DNA of 64,000 nucleotides, taken from Mucilaginibacter yixingensis. Lineage in GTDB: Bacteria; Bacteroidota; Bacteroidia; Sphingobacteriales; Sphingobacteriaceae. This document shows positions 50,406 through 58,545 of this stretch, one piece after another. The position numbers and the translations under genes are program-made. The notes under the pieces are model-generated. The model was given only the letters and a program-made list of their open reading frames with translations, was not told where the DNA came from and did no database searches. The stretch spans positions 2,480,001 through 2,544,000 of the forward strand of contig NZ_CP160205.1 of the NCBI RefSeq assembly GCF_041080815.1, read 5' to 3'. Each line of letters begins with the position of its first letter. Position 1 is the first letter of the stretch.

Positions 50406-51671
50406 TCAGGCATTCTCTTCAACCGGTTCTTCCTCCAAATGATAAATGCGGTTAATCATCCGGTTCAGTGTCAACCCCTGAACAATGATGGAAAAAATCA
50501 CTATAAAATAGCTTCCGGCCAGTATTAATTCGCGGTACTTGGTATGGGGTAATGACAGTGCTAACGCGATGGATATCCCTCCCCGCACGCCGGCCCAGGT
50601 AAGTATGCGCACGCTTTTATAACTGGTTTTAAGATTTCGCCGCAAAAAAGTAATAGGCAACATAATACTGGCCCACCGCGCTACCAGAATAAGTATAATG
50701 GCCAGCGAACCAGTCATCCAGTAATTATTAAGAAACGGAAAATTGACCATTTGCAAACCTATCATCACAAACAGGATGGTATTCAGCAGTTCATCCACCA
50801 GCCGCCAAAAACGTTCTAAAGCTTGATGAGATCGCTCTTTCTCATCGCTGTTTATAGAGCGATTGCCTGTAAATAAGCCTGCTGTAACCACCGCCAGCGG
50901 GATAGATAAATGCAGGTATGAGGCCACAAGCGAGATGCCCATTACCAAAGCCAGCGATACCAGCACAATGGTTTGAAAATCGGCAATAGAGCGCATCAAT
51001 CGGTAGGCAAAAAAACCGCAGATAATACCCAGACCAATACCGCCGAACACTTCACGCACAAATAACATCAGCGCATTACCAAAATCAATATTATTATCAC
51101 CAGACTGCGTGATTTCCAACAGCGTGATAAAGAGCACCAATCCTACACCATCGTTAAACAACGATTCGCCCTCTATAATGGTCTCCAGGTGAGTTGGCAA
51201 TCTTGTCCCTCTAATAATTGCCGCTACGGCAACCGGATCTGTAGGCGATACCAGCGCCCCAAAGAGCAGGCAATAAACCAGTGGAACGTAGATATGGAAT
51301 ACAGGAGCTATAAAATAAAACAGCGTACCGAACACGCCAGTGGATAGAATAACACCTATCGTGCTCAAAATAAACACAGGTCGCATCTCTCGCTTCAATT
51401 TCTTGCCGTCAACATTAAAAGAGCCGGCAAACAGCAGGAAACCCAACATGATATTGAGCACTGTTCTAGAGAAGTCAATGTTTTTGGCCAGCGCCGTTAA
51501 CCAGGCAGAAGCACTCGGATAAAGTTGATTGATAACCAATATGAGTATAGAAACCGAAATGGCCAGCGTAATGATACCAATAGTACCCGGCAGCCTGATA
51601 AACCTTGCATTAATATAAGAGTATGCCGCACTAATGATTATCAATAAAGCAATAATGACAAACAAACTCAT
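50406..51671 (-). CDS. Na+(K+)/H+ antiporter, CPA1/NhaP family
   Basis: The product has 421 residues with about twelve helices. The CPA1 signatures are FGALVSPTDPVAVAAIIR, EGESLFNDGVGLVLFITLLE with the ion-binding ND pair, and TWAGVRGGISIALALSLPHT. It exchanges sodium or potassium for protons at the inner membrane for pH and salt control. The C-terminus is short, without a TrkA-C domain. The gene converges on the PaiB-like gene, the stops being only three bases apart. Confidence 0.92.
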   Translation of the reverse strand: MSLFVIIALLIIISAAYSYINARFIRLPGTIGIITLAISVSILILVINQLYPSASAWLTALAKNIDFSRTVLNIMLGFLLFAGSFNVDGKKLKREMRPVFILSTIGVILSTGVFGTLFYFIAPVFHIYVPLVYCLLFGALVSPTDPVAVAAIIRGTRLPTHLETIIEGESLFNDGVGLVLFITLLEITQSGDNNIDFGNALMLFVREVFGGIGLGIICGFFAYRLMRSIADFQTIVLVSLALVMGISLVASYLHLSIPLAVVTAGLFTGNRSINSDEKERSHQALERFWRLVDELLNTILFVMIGLQMVNFPFLNNYWMTGSLAIILILVARWASIMLPITFLRRNLKTSYKSVRILTWAGVRGGISIALALSLPHTKYRELILAGSYFIVIFSIIVQGLTLNRMINRIYHLEEEPVEENA

Positions 51672-51871
51672 TCTATATTAATATTATGATGATCGAAAAA
51701 AATTAATAGCAGGTGCCCATAACTTTTAACCGCAGACCCAACCACTGCTTTAATTACAACAGCAATAGACTAAAATTGTGTGCTTAGCCCCCAATCGGAC
51801 ATAACGACTGACGCAACCCGGCTTCAAAATTTGATAAACCATTTGGTGCAAAAGGCTGTTCTTTTATCAAA

Positions 51872-52117
51872 ATGACGACCATGGAAAATGCATTTGATGT
51901 AAAACTAACCGGATCTGACACCGTGGTGGAAGGTATTGCCCGCGCCATTGGCTACCCCGGATACAGCCAGGCCTATGAGTTTAACGCTATTGACGAGAGT
52001 ATACACCTGATTGTTGGTCGCAACGCGCACGGCCACTGGGAAAGGATAGCTGGCAGTACCCCCTATTTTTCAAGCTGGGTTGAAGAGTTGGTGGAGCAGG
52101 TATCTGTTTTAAAATAA
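51872..52117 (+). CDS. Small conserved-looking hypothetical protein
   Basis: The product has 81 residues; a second ATG nine bases on (51881) is an alternative start. The sequence is soluble and mixed alpha/beta (AFDVKLTGSDTVVEGIARAI, ESIHLIVGRNAHGHWERIAG, SSWVEELVEQVSVLK). No signal peptide or motif is recognised. It stands alone between a CPA1 antiporter and an aldo/keto reductase. The regular, balanced composition suggests a real gene; the function is unknown. Confidence 0.7.
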   Translation: MTTMENAFDVKLTGSDTVVEGIARAIGYPGYSQAYEFNAIDESIHLIVGRNAHGHWERIAGSTPYFSSWVEELVEQVSVLK

Positions 52118-52276
52118 GCCGTCCTTAAAGCAAAAGGCCGACTAAATTTCATTAGTAACCAAGCACTACAGGTCTGGTATTTCATAATGTATGCTATATT
52201 TAACCACAGAGACACAAAAGCTTTTATAGAGCTATCCTCCGTGCAATAACTCTCTTTGTGATTAAACAAAACGAAC

Positions 52277-53227
52277 ATGGAAAAACGAGAAATAGGAAAA
52301 ACCAGTATTGCTGTTGCCCCGCTGATGTTTGGTGGCAACGTTTTTGGCTGGACGGCAGACGAGCAAACGTCATTCAAACTGTTGGATGCCTTTGTAGACC
52401 TTGGCTTTAACTTTGTTGATACCGCCGACGTTTATACACGCTGGGTACCCGGCCACGTCGGTGGCGAATCTGAAAACATTATTGGCAAATGGTTCAAGCA
52501 ATCGGGTAAACGCGATAAGATAGTACTGGCTACCAAAGTTGGCAAAGAGATGCTGGCAGGGAAAGGTCTCTCTCCGGAATATATTAAAAAAGCGGTTGAG
52601 GCTTCGCTGACACGATTGCAAACAGATTATATCGATCTCTATCAGTCGCATGATGACGATAAGGATACACCGCTGGAAGTTACCATGCAGGCTTTCTCTG
52701 ATTTAATTAAAGAAGGTAAAGTACGCATCATCGGCGCCTCCAACTACCAGGGCGACCGCCTTGCCGAAGCGTTGCAAGTTAGCGCAAGTAAAGATCTGGC
52801 TGCTTATCAAACCCTTCAACCCGAATATAATCTATACGCCCGCGAGCATTACGAAAAAACACTCGAACCTTTATGCCTGGAGCGCGGCGTGGGCGTAGTG
52901 CCATTCTTCTCGCTCGCCAGTGGTTTCCTCAGCGGAAAGTACCGTTCTGAGGCCGATGCCAACAAGAGTAAACGCGGGAAAAATATTGTATCTAAATATT
53001 TAGACACCCGTGGTTACCGTATTCTTGACGGATTAGATAAGGTGGCCGATGAGCATAACGTTAGTCAAGCCACTGTGGCCTTGGCTTGGTTAATGGCTAG
53101 ACCATCTATCCTGGCGCCTTTGGCCAGCGCTACCAATGTTGAGCAATTAAAAGAACTGGCAGCGTCGGTAGAGTTGAAATTAACTGAAGCTGATATTGAG
53201 TTATTGAATAAAGCAAGCGCCTATTAG
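52277..53227 (+). CDS. Aldo/keto reductase
   Basis: The product has 316 residues, a full TIM-barrel aldo/keto reductase. The catalytic tetrad is D48 (FVDTAD), Y53 (VYTRW), K87 (ATKVGK) and H125 (YQSHDDD). NADPH-binding features include GASNYQGDRL and the C-terminal ILAPLASATNVEQLKELA. It reduces aldehydes or ketones in the cytoplasm; the substrate is not known. It seems monocistronic, with a 159-base gap to the small hypothetical gene upstream and a REP-like remnant after it. Confidence 0.92.
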   Translation: MEKREIGKTSIAVAPLMFGGNVFGWTADEQTSFKLLDAFVDLGFNFVDTADVYTRWVPGHVGGESENIIGKWFKQSGKRDKIVLATKVGKEMLAGKGLSPEYIKKAVEASLTRLQTDYIDLYQSHDDDKDTPLEVTMQAFSDLIKEGKVRIIGASNYQGDRLAEALQVSASKDLAAYQTLQPEYNLYAREHYEKTLEPLCLERGVGVVPFFSLASGFLSGKYRSEADANKSKRGKNIVSKYLDTRGYRILDGLDKVADEHNVSQATVALAWLMARPSILAPLASATNVEQLKELAASVELKLTEADIELLNKASAY

Positions 53228-53248
53228 TCATTTCTCCTTATGTTATTT

Positions 53249-53325
53249 CGAACGTTAGTTTGTTGACTAGTTCAATCGCAGTTATTGAACTAGTGAGAAG
53301 GCCAAGTTCTTCGACGTGAATTACT
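53249..53325. repeat. Degenerate family-B-like element with inverted repeat
   Basis: It begins with TTATTTCGAACG, has the perfect inverted repeat ACTAGTTCAAT (53266-53276) with ATTGAACTAGT (53284-53294), and ends near TTCTTCGACGTGAA. It lies 22 bases after the aldo/keto reductase stop. Confidence 0.45.
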
Positions 53326-53352
53326 TATATTTAACCTAACAACCTCACTCCC

Positions 53353-53778
53353 ATGGCTAAACTCAAAACCACCGAAACAGTAGCCAGCGTAGCTGATTTT
53401 ATCAATACCGTTGACGACGAAGCCAAACGCGCCGATAGCCACCTATTAGTAGCACTGATGCAACAGGTAACCAGGCTGGAGCCTAAAATGTGGGGACCGT
53501 CTATCATAGGTTTTGACAGCTATCATTACAAATACGATAGCGGCCACGAGGGCGACATGATGATGGTAGGCTTCTCACCACGCAAGGCGACTTTAACGCT
53601 GTATATCCATGGCGGGGCTGATTACGAGGGGAAAGATGAGCTACTGGCAAAGCTGGGCAAGCACACTACATCTAAAGGATGTTTGTATATTAAGAAGCTA
53701 AAAGATGTGGATATGGAGGTATTAAAGCAACTGGTTGAAAAGGCTTATGCCTATATGAGGGGGAAATATCCGGGATAA
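53353..53778 (+). CDS. DUF1801 protein (YdhG/frataxin-like fold)
   Basis: The product has 141 residues. It matches the DUF1801 pattern: TVASVADFINTVDDEAKRAD, LMQQVTRLEPKMWGPSIIGF, YKYDSGHEGDMMMVGFSPRK and LYIKKLKDVDMEVLKQLVEK. Members are small cytoplasmic proteins of unknown role, some with a frataxin-like fold. It is a single gene 125 bases after the aldo/keto reductase, with TATATTTA upstream as a possible -7 box, and it converges on trxB. Confidence 0.88.
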   Translation: MAKLKTTETVASVADFINTVDDEAKRADSHLLVALMQQVTRLEPKMWGPSIIGFDSYHYKYDSGHEGDMMMVGFSPRKATLTLYIHGGADYEGKDELLAKLGKHTTSKGCLYIKKLKDVDMEVLKQLVEKAYAYMRGKYPG

Positions 53779-53881
53779 TTAGCAAAACATAAAAGACAAG
53801 TTCAGACTGACAGCCCTCTCGTTTGTCACTTCACTTTCATAGTCCCATCGCCGGATTTTATTACTCAGAATGACAAAATGC

Positions 53882-53912
53882 AAAAAGGCACGGAAGCAGT
53901 CCGTGCCTTTAC
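53882..53912. terminator. Bidirectional intrinsic terminator
   Basis: AAAGGCACGGA (53884-53894) pairs perfectly with TCCGTGCCTTT (53900-53910) around AGCAG. It lies between the DUF1801 gene and the convergent trxB gene and has A/T on both sides. Confidence 0.8.
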
Positions 53913-53913
53913 T

Positions 53914-53955
53914 ATATCCTGTAAATCCTCAGAATCTTTAAAATCCTGGTTCAAC
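53914..53955. repeat. Family C repeat arm, copy 2
   Basis: TATCCTGTAAATCCT and AATCCTGGTTCA are the same phrases (reverse-oriented) as those in the long inverted repeat at 23223-23340. It abuts the trxB stop at 53956. Only one arm is present. Confidence 0.6.
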
Positions 53956-54912
53956 TTAAGCTACTACCTCGTGCTCTTTGGCAGCCAGGTAACGCTCGGC
54001 ATCAATAGCTGCCATACACCCGGTACCGGCTGCAGTAACAGCCTGACGGTAAACATGATCTTGCGCATCGCCGCAGCAGAAAACGCCTTCAACGTTGGTG
54101 CGGGTTGAACCTGGAACAGTTTGAATATAACCGGTCTCGTCCATATCCAACCAGCCTTTAAAAATATCGGTGTTGGGTTTATGACCGATAGCCACAAAGA
54201 AGCCGGTAACATCCAATTTGGTTTCAGCACCGGTTTGGTTATTAACTACCTGTACAGCAGTTACATTCAGACCGTCGCCTAAAATCTCTTTGGTTTCGGT
54301 ATTATATAAAATTTCGATGTTATGGGTGTGCTGTACACGGTGCATCATTGCTTTTGAAGCACGGAACTCCCCACGACGAACCAGCATGTAAACCTTGTTA
54401 CACATTTTAGCCAGGTAAGTAGCTTCTTCGGCCGCGGTATCACCGGCACCTACAATAGCCACATCCTGCTGGCGGAAGAAGAAACCGTCGCAAACGGCAC
54501 AGGCAGAAACGCCAAAGCCGTTGTATTTTTGCTCACTTTCCAATCCGAGCCATTTAGCAGAGGCGCCGGTAGAAATAATTACGGTATCGGCAGAGATAGT
54601 TTTCTCGCCATCTACCACTACTTTATGGGGTGTACTGCTAAAATCAACCTCGGTAATGTAACCAAAGCGGATATCAGTACCTAAACGCTCCGCCTGTTTG
54701 CGGAAGTTCTCCATCATTTCAGGGCCCTGGATCCCATCAGGATAACCCGGGTAGTTCTCTACTTCGGTAGTTTGGGTAAGTTGGCCACCAGCCAGAATAC
54801 CGGTATATAAAACAGGTTTCAGATCGGCACGCGAGGCGTAAATGGCCGCAGTATAACCCGCAGGCCCCGAACCGATGATCAGACATTTTACGTGTTCAGT
54901 TGGTTGTTGCAT
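53956..54912 (-). CDS. trxB: Thioredoxin reductase
   Basis: The product has 318 residues. The FAD loop is IIGSGPAGYTAAIYASRA, the redox pair is C138-AV-C141 in ACAVCDGFFF, the NADPH loop is VGAGDTAAEEA and the C-terminal FAD motif is GVFCCGDAQDHVYRQ. It passes electrons from NADPH to thioredoxin in the cytoplasm. It is probably expressed alone, with TATATTTTTG-like sequence upstream on the minus strand. It could recharge the thioredoxin used by MsrB-type enzymes, although the periplasmic MsrB nearby would need a membrane relay. Confidence 0.96.
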   Translation of the reverse strand: MQQPTEHVKCLIIGSGPAGYTAAIYASRADLKPVLYTGILAGGQLTQTTEVENYPGYPDGIQGPEMMENFRKQAERLGTDIRFGYITEVDFSSTPHKVVVDGEKTISADTVIISTGASAKWLGLESEQKYNGFGVSACAVCDGFFFRQQDVAIVGAGDTAAEEATYLAKMCNKVYMLVRRGEFRASKAMMHRVQHTHNIEILYNTETKEILGDGLNVTAVQVVNNQTGAETKLDVTGFFVAIGHKPNTDIFKGWLDMDETGYIQTVPGSTRTNVEGVFCCGDAQDHVYRQAVTAAGTGCMAAIDAERYLAAKEHEVVA

Positions 54913-55038
54913 TCTTGCTTAAAAAAATGAAAGACAAAAATATAAAAATCAGGATAGTTTCAGGTCAGGTGTTGGTAAACATTAATAGTGTGCAAATTTT
55001 GAGTGACCAAAAGGCTGGAAGATGAGTTTAAAAAGTTT

Positions 55039-55134
55039 GTCATTGCGAGGAACGAAGCAATCTCGTCGTAAGACAAATACGTGCGACGAGATTGCTTCGC
55101 GCTCAACCTTGCGCTATGCCCTGCTCGCAATGAC
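55039..55134. repeat. REP-like palindromic repeat, family A copy 3
   Basis: GTCATTGCGAGG (55039-55050) is mirrored by CTCGCAATGAC at 55124-55134, and CGAAGCAATCTCGTCG (55053-55068) is perfectly inverted at 55084-55099. It lies 30 bases after the stop of the DUF3592 gene. Confidence 0.85.
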
Positions 55135-55163
55135 AAATTTTTAATAAGCAATGAGATTGCCCT

Positions 55164-55586
55164 TCACCCATACGCATTTACATCTTTCATACAAATCATC
55201 CACATACCCACTAAAATAAAAACGATGCCCGGCGCAAGGCAAAAAATATAGGTATAGGCTGATACCTTGCTTTCGTCCAGAATAAATTTTTCGGGGTTTT
55301 GGGTATTATAGAGTACGCTTACTGTATCGCCCTTTTGATACTCATAGGGATTAAAAGAAACGTTGATCTCTTCAATAATCAACGCCTGTTTTTGGGTAAT
55401 AAAACCAATAACCATGTAATAATCATCGGCCCCCTGCTCATCTTTCTTAGTAATGATATCATATACCGATCCCTCAGCACGCAGGCATTTGCTGCACATG
55501 CTGGTGTACCGTTTAAGCCGGTATAAGCCATATACCAGGAAGAGGATCCCGGCTGCCAGTGGAATATGATACCATTCTAAATGCAT
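55164..55586 (-). CDS. DUF3592 membrane protein
   Basis: The product has 140 residues from the ATG at 55586; the frame's earlier GTG codon is not preferred. Membrane helices lie at about 7-24 and 110-133 on either side of a beta-rich domain typical of DUF3592 (GSVYDIITKKDEQGADDYYM, VSFNPYEYQKGDTVSVLYNT, NPEKFILDESKV). The function of the family is unknown. It is a stand-alone gene between trxB and the acyl-CoA carboxylase. Confidence 0.85.
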   Translation of the reverse strand: MHLEWYHIPLAAGILFLVYGLYRLKRYTSMCSKCLRAEGSVYDIITKKDEQGADDYYMVIGFITQKQALIIEEINVSFNPYEYQKGDTVSVLYNTQNPEKFILDESKVSAYTYIFCLAPGIVFILVGMWMICMKDVNAYG

Positions 55587-55669
55587 CACATTAATTTAGT
55601 GCTTATCTGTAAAAACAGCAAATGTAAATGGCAATAATATGCCTGCTTATATAACTGTCAATCGCCTGC

Positions 55670-57298
55670 TCAGGTTTGGATCACGCCTACATTAAATTGC
55701 TTTTCTATGGGCGCATGGTCTGCTGCTTCTATACCCATAGAGATTACTTTACGGGTCTCCAGCGGATCAATCACTCCGTCTACCCACAAGCGTGCAGCCG
55801 CATAATATGGCGTGGTCTGACTGTCGTACTTATCGGTAATCGTTTTCAGCAGATGCTGTTCTTCTGCCGCAGAAAGCACTTCTCCCCTTGCTTTTGAACC
55901 CGAGGTTTGGATCTGCAACAATGTTTTAGCCGCCTGCGCGCCGCCCATTACCGCAATTTTGGCCGAAGGCCAGGCAAAGATCAACCTTGGATCATAAGCT
56001 TTACCGCACATGGCATAATTGCCGGCACCGTAAGAGTTACCTATCACAATGGTAAACTTAGGCACCACAGAGTTGGCTACAGCGTTCACCATCTTGGCAC
56101 CGTCTTTTATAATCCCACCCTGCTCTGAGCGGCTACCTACCATAAAACCGGTAACATCCTGCAGAAACACCAGCGGGATCTTCTTTTGGTTACAGTTCAT
56201 AATAAAACGGGTAGCCTTATCGGCCGAGTCGGAATAGATGACACCGCCAAACTGCATCTCTCCTTTTTTTGACTTAAGCACTTTCCGCTGATTTGCCACT
56301 ATCCCCACAGCCCAGCCGTCAATGCGGCCTAGTCCGCAGATGATGGATTGGCCGAAGCCCTCTTTATATTGTTCAAAAGCTGATTCATCCACCAATCGTT
56401 CTATGATCTGTAACATGTCGTAGGGCTTTTCGCGACTATCAGGCAAAATCCCATAGATATCCTCTTGTTTCTGCTTAGGCAGCAATGGCTTAACGCGATC
56501 AAACCCGGCTTTAGGGTTAGCCCCCATCATGCTAAAAATATTGCGGATGCTATCCAGACAGGCGCGGTCATTGGGCTGCTTGTAATCGGTAACGCCCGAT
56601 ATCTCGCAATGCGTAGTGGCTCCACCCAGGGTTTCATTATCTACATCCTCGCCAATGGCCGATTTTACCAGATATGATCCTGCCAGGAAAACCGAGCCTG
56701 TGCCATCAACAATCATAGCTTCATCGCTCATAATTGGCAGGTATGCACCACCAGCCACACACGGGCCCATTATGGCGGCAATCTGCACAATGCCCATGCT
56801 GCTCATCTGCGCGTTATTGCGAAAAATGCGACCGAAGTGTTCTTTATCCGGAAATATCTCGTCCTGCAAAGGCAGGTACACCCCGGCAGAATCTACCAGA
56901 TAGATAACGGGCAGGCGGTTCTCCATGGCAATCTCCTGCGCTCGCAGGTTCTTCTTCGCAGTAATTGGGAACCATGCGCCGGCTTTCACCGTGGCATCAT
57001 TAGCTACCACTACACACTGACGGCCCGATACGTAACCAATAACGCAGACCACACCGCCCGACGGACAGCCACCATGCTCGGCATACATACCATCACCAAC
57101 AAGGGCACCAATTTCTACACGTTGGGTATTTTTATCCAACAGGTAGTCAATGCGCTCGCGTGCAAGCAGCTTGCCTTTTTCTTTTTGTTTGGCTGCGGCT
57201 TTCTCGCCGCCACCCTGATATATTTTCTTTAAGCGGTTCTTCAGATCATAGATCTGTTGCTTATTCAGATCTTCGTTGCGGTTAAATTCAATGTCCAT
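55670..57298 (-). CDS. Acyl-CoA carboxylase beta subunit (carboxyltransferase)
   Basis: The product has 542 residues. The two crotonase-like halves of the biotin-dependent carboxyltransferase are clear: KLLARERIDYLLD, GCPSGGVVCVIGYVSGRQCV, IYLVDSAGVYLPLQDEIFPD, MGPCVAGGAYLPIMSDEAMI, then FVLQ-type VFLQDVTGFMVGSRSEQGGI and IVIGNSYGAGNYAMCGKAYD. The pattern is closest to methylcrotonyl/geranyl-type enzymes that carboxylate an acyl-CoA in leucine or branched-chain catabolism; propionyl-CoA is an alternative. The partner biotin carboxylase subunit is not next to it, which is unusual. Confidence 0.9.
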   Translation of the reverse strand: MDIEFNRNEDLNKQQIYDLKNRLKKIYQGGGEKAAAKQKEKGKLLARERIDYLLDKNTQRVEIGALVGDGMYAEHGGCPSGGVVCVIGYVSGRQCVVVANDATVKAGAWFPITAKKNLRAQEIAMENRLPVIYLVDSAGVYLPLQDEIFPDKEHFGRIFRNNAQMSSMGIVQIAAIMGPCVAGGAYLPIMSDEAMIVDGTGSVFLAGSYLVKSAIGEDVDNETLGGATTHCEISGVTDYKQPNDRACLDSIRNIFSMMGANPKAGFDRVKPLLPKQKQEDIYGILPDSREKPYDMLQIIERLVDESAFEQYKEGFGQSIICGLGRIDGWAVGIVANQRKVLKSKKGEMQFGGVIYSDSADKATRFIMNCNQKKIPLVFLQDVTGFMVGSRSEQGGIIKDGAKMVNAVANSVVPKFTIVIGNSYGAGNYAMCGKAYDPRLIFAWPSAKIAVMGGAQAAKTLLQIQTSGSKARGEVLSAAEEQHLLKTITDKYDSQTTPYYAAARLWVDGVIDPLETRKVISMGIEAADHAPIEKQFNVGVIQT

Positions 57299-57398
57299 AA
57301 TTGGTGGTAGTACGCTGTAATGTTAAGCAACATTTCTTATAAATACAATGCGCGCATAGTAATTTATATTTTAAGCAAGGAGGCTATTTTCAAATAAA

Positions 57399-57429
57399 TT
57401 TGGTTTACATATCAGGGATGTTACATTTG
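57399..57429 (+). promoter_or_regulatory. Exact Bacteroidota promoter on the plus strand with no annotated gene
   Basis: TTTG (57399-57402), exactly 19 bases, then TACATTTG (57422-57429) match the -33/-7 consensus in full. The start of transcription is expected near 57436. No conventional gene follows on this strand until 58546. The region up to the repeat at 57683 could be a small RNA or encode a very small protein. Confidence 0.6.
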
Positions 57430-57438
57430 CAACATCCC
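57415..57438 (+). promoter_or_regulatory. Hairpin overlapping the orphan promoter
   Basis: GGGATGTT (57415-57422) and AACATCCC (57431-57438) are perfect inverses flanking most of the -7 box. This could be an operator: a protein bound here would cover the -7 box and the start site. Confidence 0.4.
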
Positions 57439-57558
57439 CCAACCTATTACTTCACCCGCGTAGTTAACAAAAACTCAATTGTCTCAAACCAACGTTTGGT
57501 ACAGTTTTTACACTACTTGTGGCAAGGAACTAATTGATAAACCATAAAACGAACGAGG

Positions 57559-57648
57559 ATGATTGTGCTGACCGTAATTTATTTGTGTAAGAAGTATAAT
57601 GTGCTGGCTTGGTTTAAACGTACACGTATGGTAGGCGCCACTGGTTAA
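57559..57648 (+). CDS. Possible very small protein (29 residues)
   Basis: An ATG at 57559, preceded by CGAACGAGG, opens a frame of 29 codons ending in TAA at 57646. The N-terminal half is hydrophobic (MIVLTVIYLC) and the rest basic (KKYNVLAWFKRTRMVG), the outline of a small membrane protein. It lies about 120 bases downstream of the exact orphan promoter. Without homologues it is only a candidate. Confidence 0.2.
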   Translation: MIVLTVIYLCKKYNVLAWFKRTRMVGATG

Positions 57649-57682
57649 TTAGGCCTATTAAATTCATAAAGTATCCATTTAT

Positions 57683-57782
57683 GTCATTGCGAGGAGGAAC
57701 GACGAAGCAATCTCGTCGAATGCAAATCTGCACTGTTAGTCGGATTGTATTATGACGAGATTGCTTCGTTCCTCGCAATGAC
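57683..57782. repeat. REP-like palindromic repeat, family A copy 4
   Basis: Outer arms GTCATTGCGAGG (57683-57694) and CCTCGCAATGAC (57771-57782) and inner arms CGAAGCAATCTCGTC (57703-57717) and GACGAGATTGCTTCG (57754-57768) are perfect inverses. It lies 20 bases after the stop of the LOG-family gene. Confidence 0.9.
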
Positions 57783-57801
57783 AATACGACTAGCCTATAT
57801 T

Positions 57802-58386
57802 TTAAGTTAAGTTCCTGTCGCGAAACCAAACTTCGTCTGGCGTGGCTGTAAAGTTGCTGAGCAGGTCAACCAGCTCGATGGCATCCGCGCTGGTAATCAC
57901 CAGGTCGCGGTTTACCGGCTTAAGGAAACGCTGTTCTACCATTACGTCCATCTGCTTGAGCAGAAAATCGTAAAATCCGTTTACGTTGAGCACGCCGATG
58001 GGTTTACGATGCAGGCCTAACTGCAGCCAGGTAAGCACTTCAAAAAACTCTTCCAGCGTACCAAAACCACCGGGCAGCATGATAATGCCATCACATAAGT
58101 CATTCATCATTTGCTTGCGTTGATGCATGTTTTCAACCACATGCATTTCGGTCAAACCTTTGTGGCCAACCTCTTTATCCTGCAAAAACTGAGGAATCAC
58201 CCCTATTGTGCGGCCGTTACGTTCAATCATCGCATCGGCCAGTAATCCCATTACACCCACGCTGCCGCCGCCAAAAACCAGGCCCATGTTGCGGGCCACC
58301 ATTACTTCGGCCAGTTGTTCAACAGCTTGTTTCAGGATGGGGTCGCCATTATAGTTAGCGCCGCAGAATACGCAGATATTTTGCAT
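57802..58386 (-). CDS. LOG-family (TIGR00730) Rossmann-fold protein
   Basis: The product has 194 residues from the ATG at 58386 (MQNICVFCGANYNG); the frame opens earlier but without resemblance to the family. The signature PGGFGTLEEFFEVLTWLQLG is complete, with LVFGGGSVGVMGLLADAM before it. LOG proteins are nucleotide 5'-monophosphate phosphoribohydrolases, releasing bases such as cytokinins or adenine. The exact substrate is not known here. Minus-strand TACTTTGCC lies upstream as a probable -7 box. It is followed by a family-A repeat. Confidence 0.92.
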   Translation of the reverse strand: MQNICVFCGANYNGDPILKQAVEQLAEVMVARNMGLVFGGGSVGVMGLLADAMIERNGRTIGVIPQFLQDKEVGHKGLTEMHVVENMHQRKQMMNDLCDGIIMLPGGFGTLEEFFEVLTWLQLGLHRKPIGVLNVNGFYDFLLKQMDVMVEQRFLKPVNRDLVITSADAIELVDLLSNFTATPDEVWFRDRNLT

Positions 58387-58545
58387 AACGAAGGATGAAT
58401 GATTAGTATGATGCAAAGTCGGCAAAGTATAGGACGTCAAAAAATAATCAGCGAGATATTTATCAACAAATAATGGTTTTGTGGTAACAATAAATCAGAT
58501 TATCTATCTAACTTCACGAAAACCTTAAATCAAAAAAAAACACAA

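Larger units (their letters stand above)
57299..57801. other. 503-base intergenic region
   Basis: It lies between two minus-strand genes. It holds the probable promoter of the carboxylase (57299-57395), an exact plus-strand promoter (57399-57429), a hairpin over its start (57415-57438), a tiny ORF with a purine-rich stretch before its ATG (57559-57648) and a family-A repeat (57683-57782). Confidence 0.7.

Noticed and set aside
52196..52276. ACCACAGAGACACAAAAG and CTCTTTGTG phrases before the aldo/keto reductase as a further repeat family
   Set aside because: The inverse similarity is short and imperfect, and I saw no second copy in the window.
57614..57829. Minus-strand 71-codon frame downstream of the LOG gene
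   Set aside because: Most of it translates a family-A palindromic repeat, and it overlaps the LOG gene's end.
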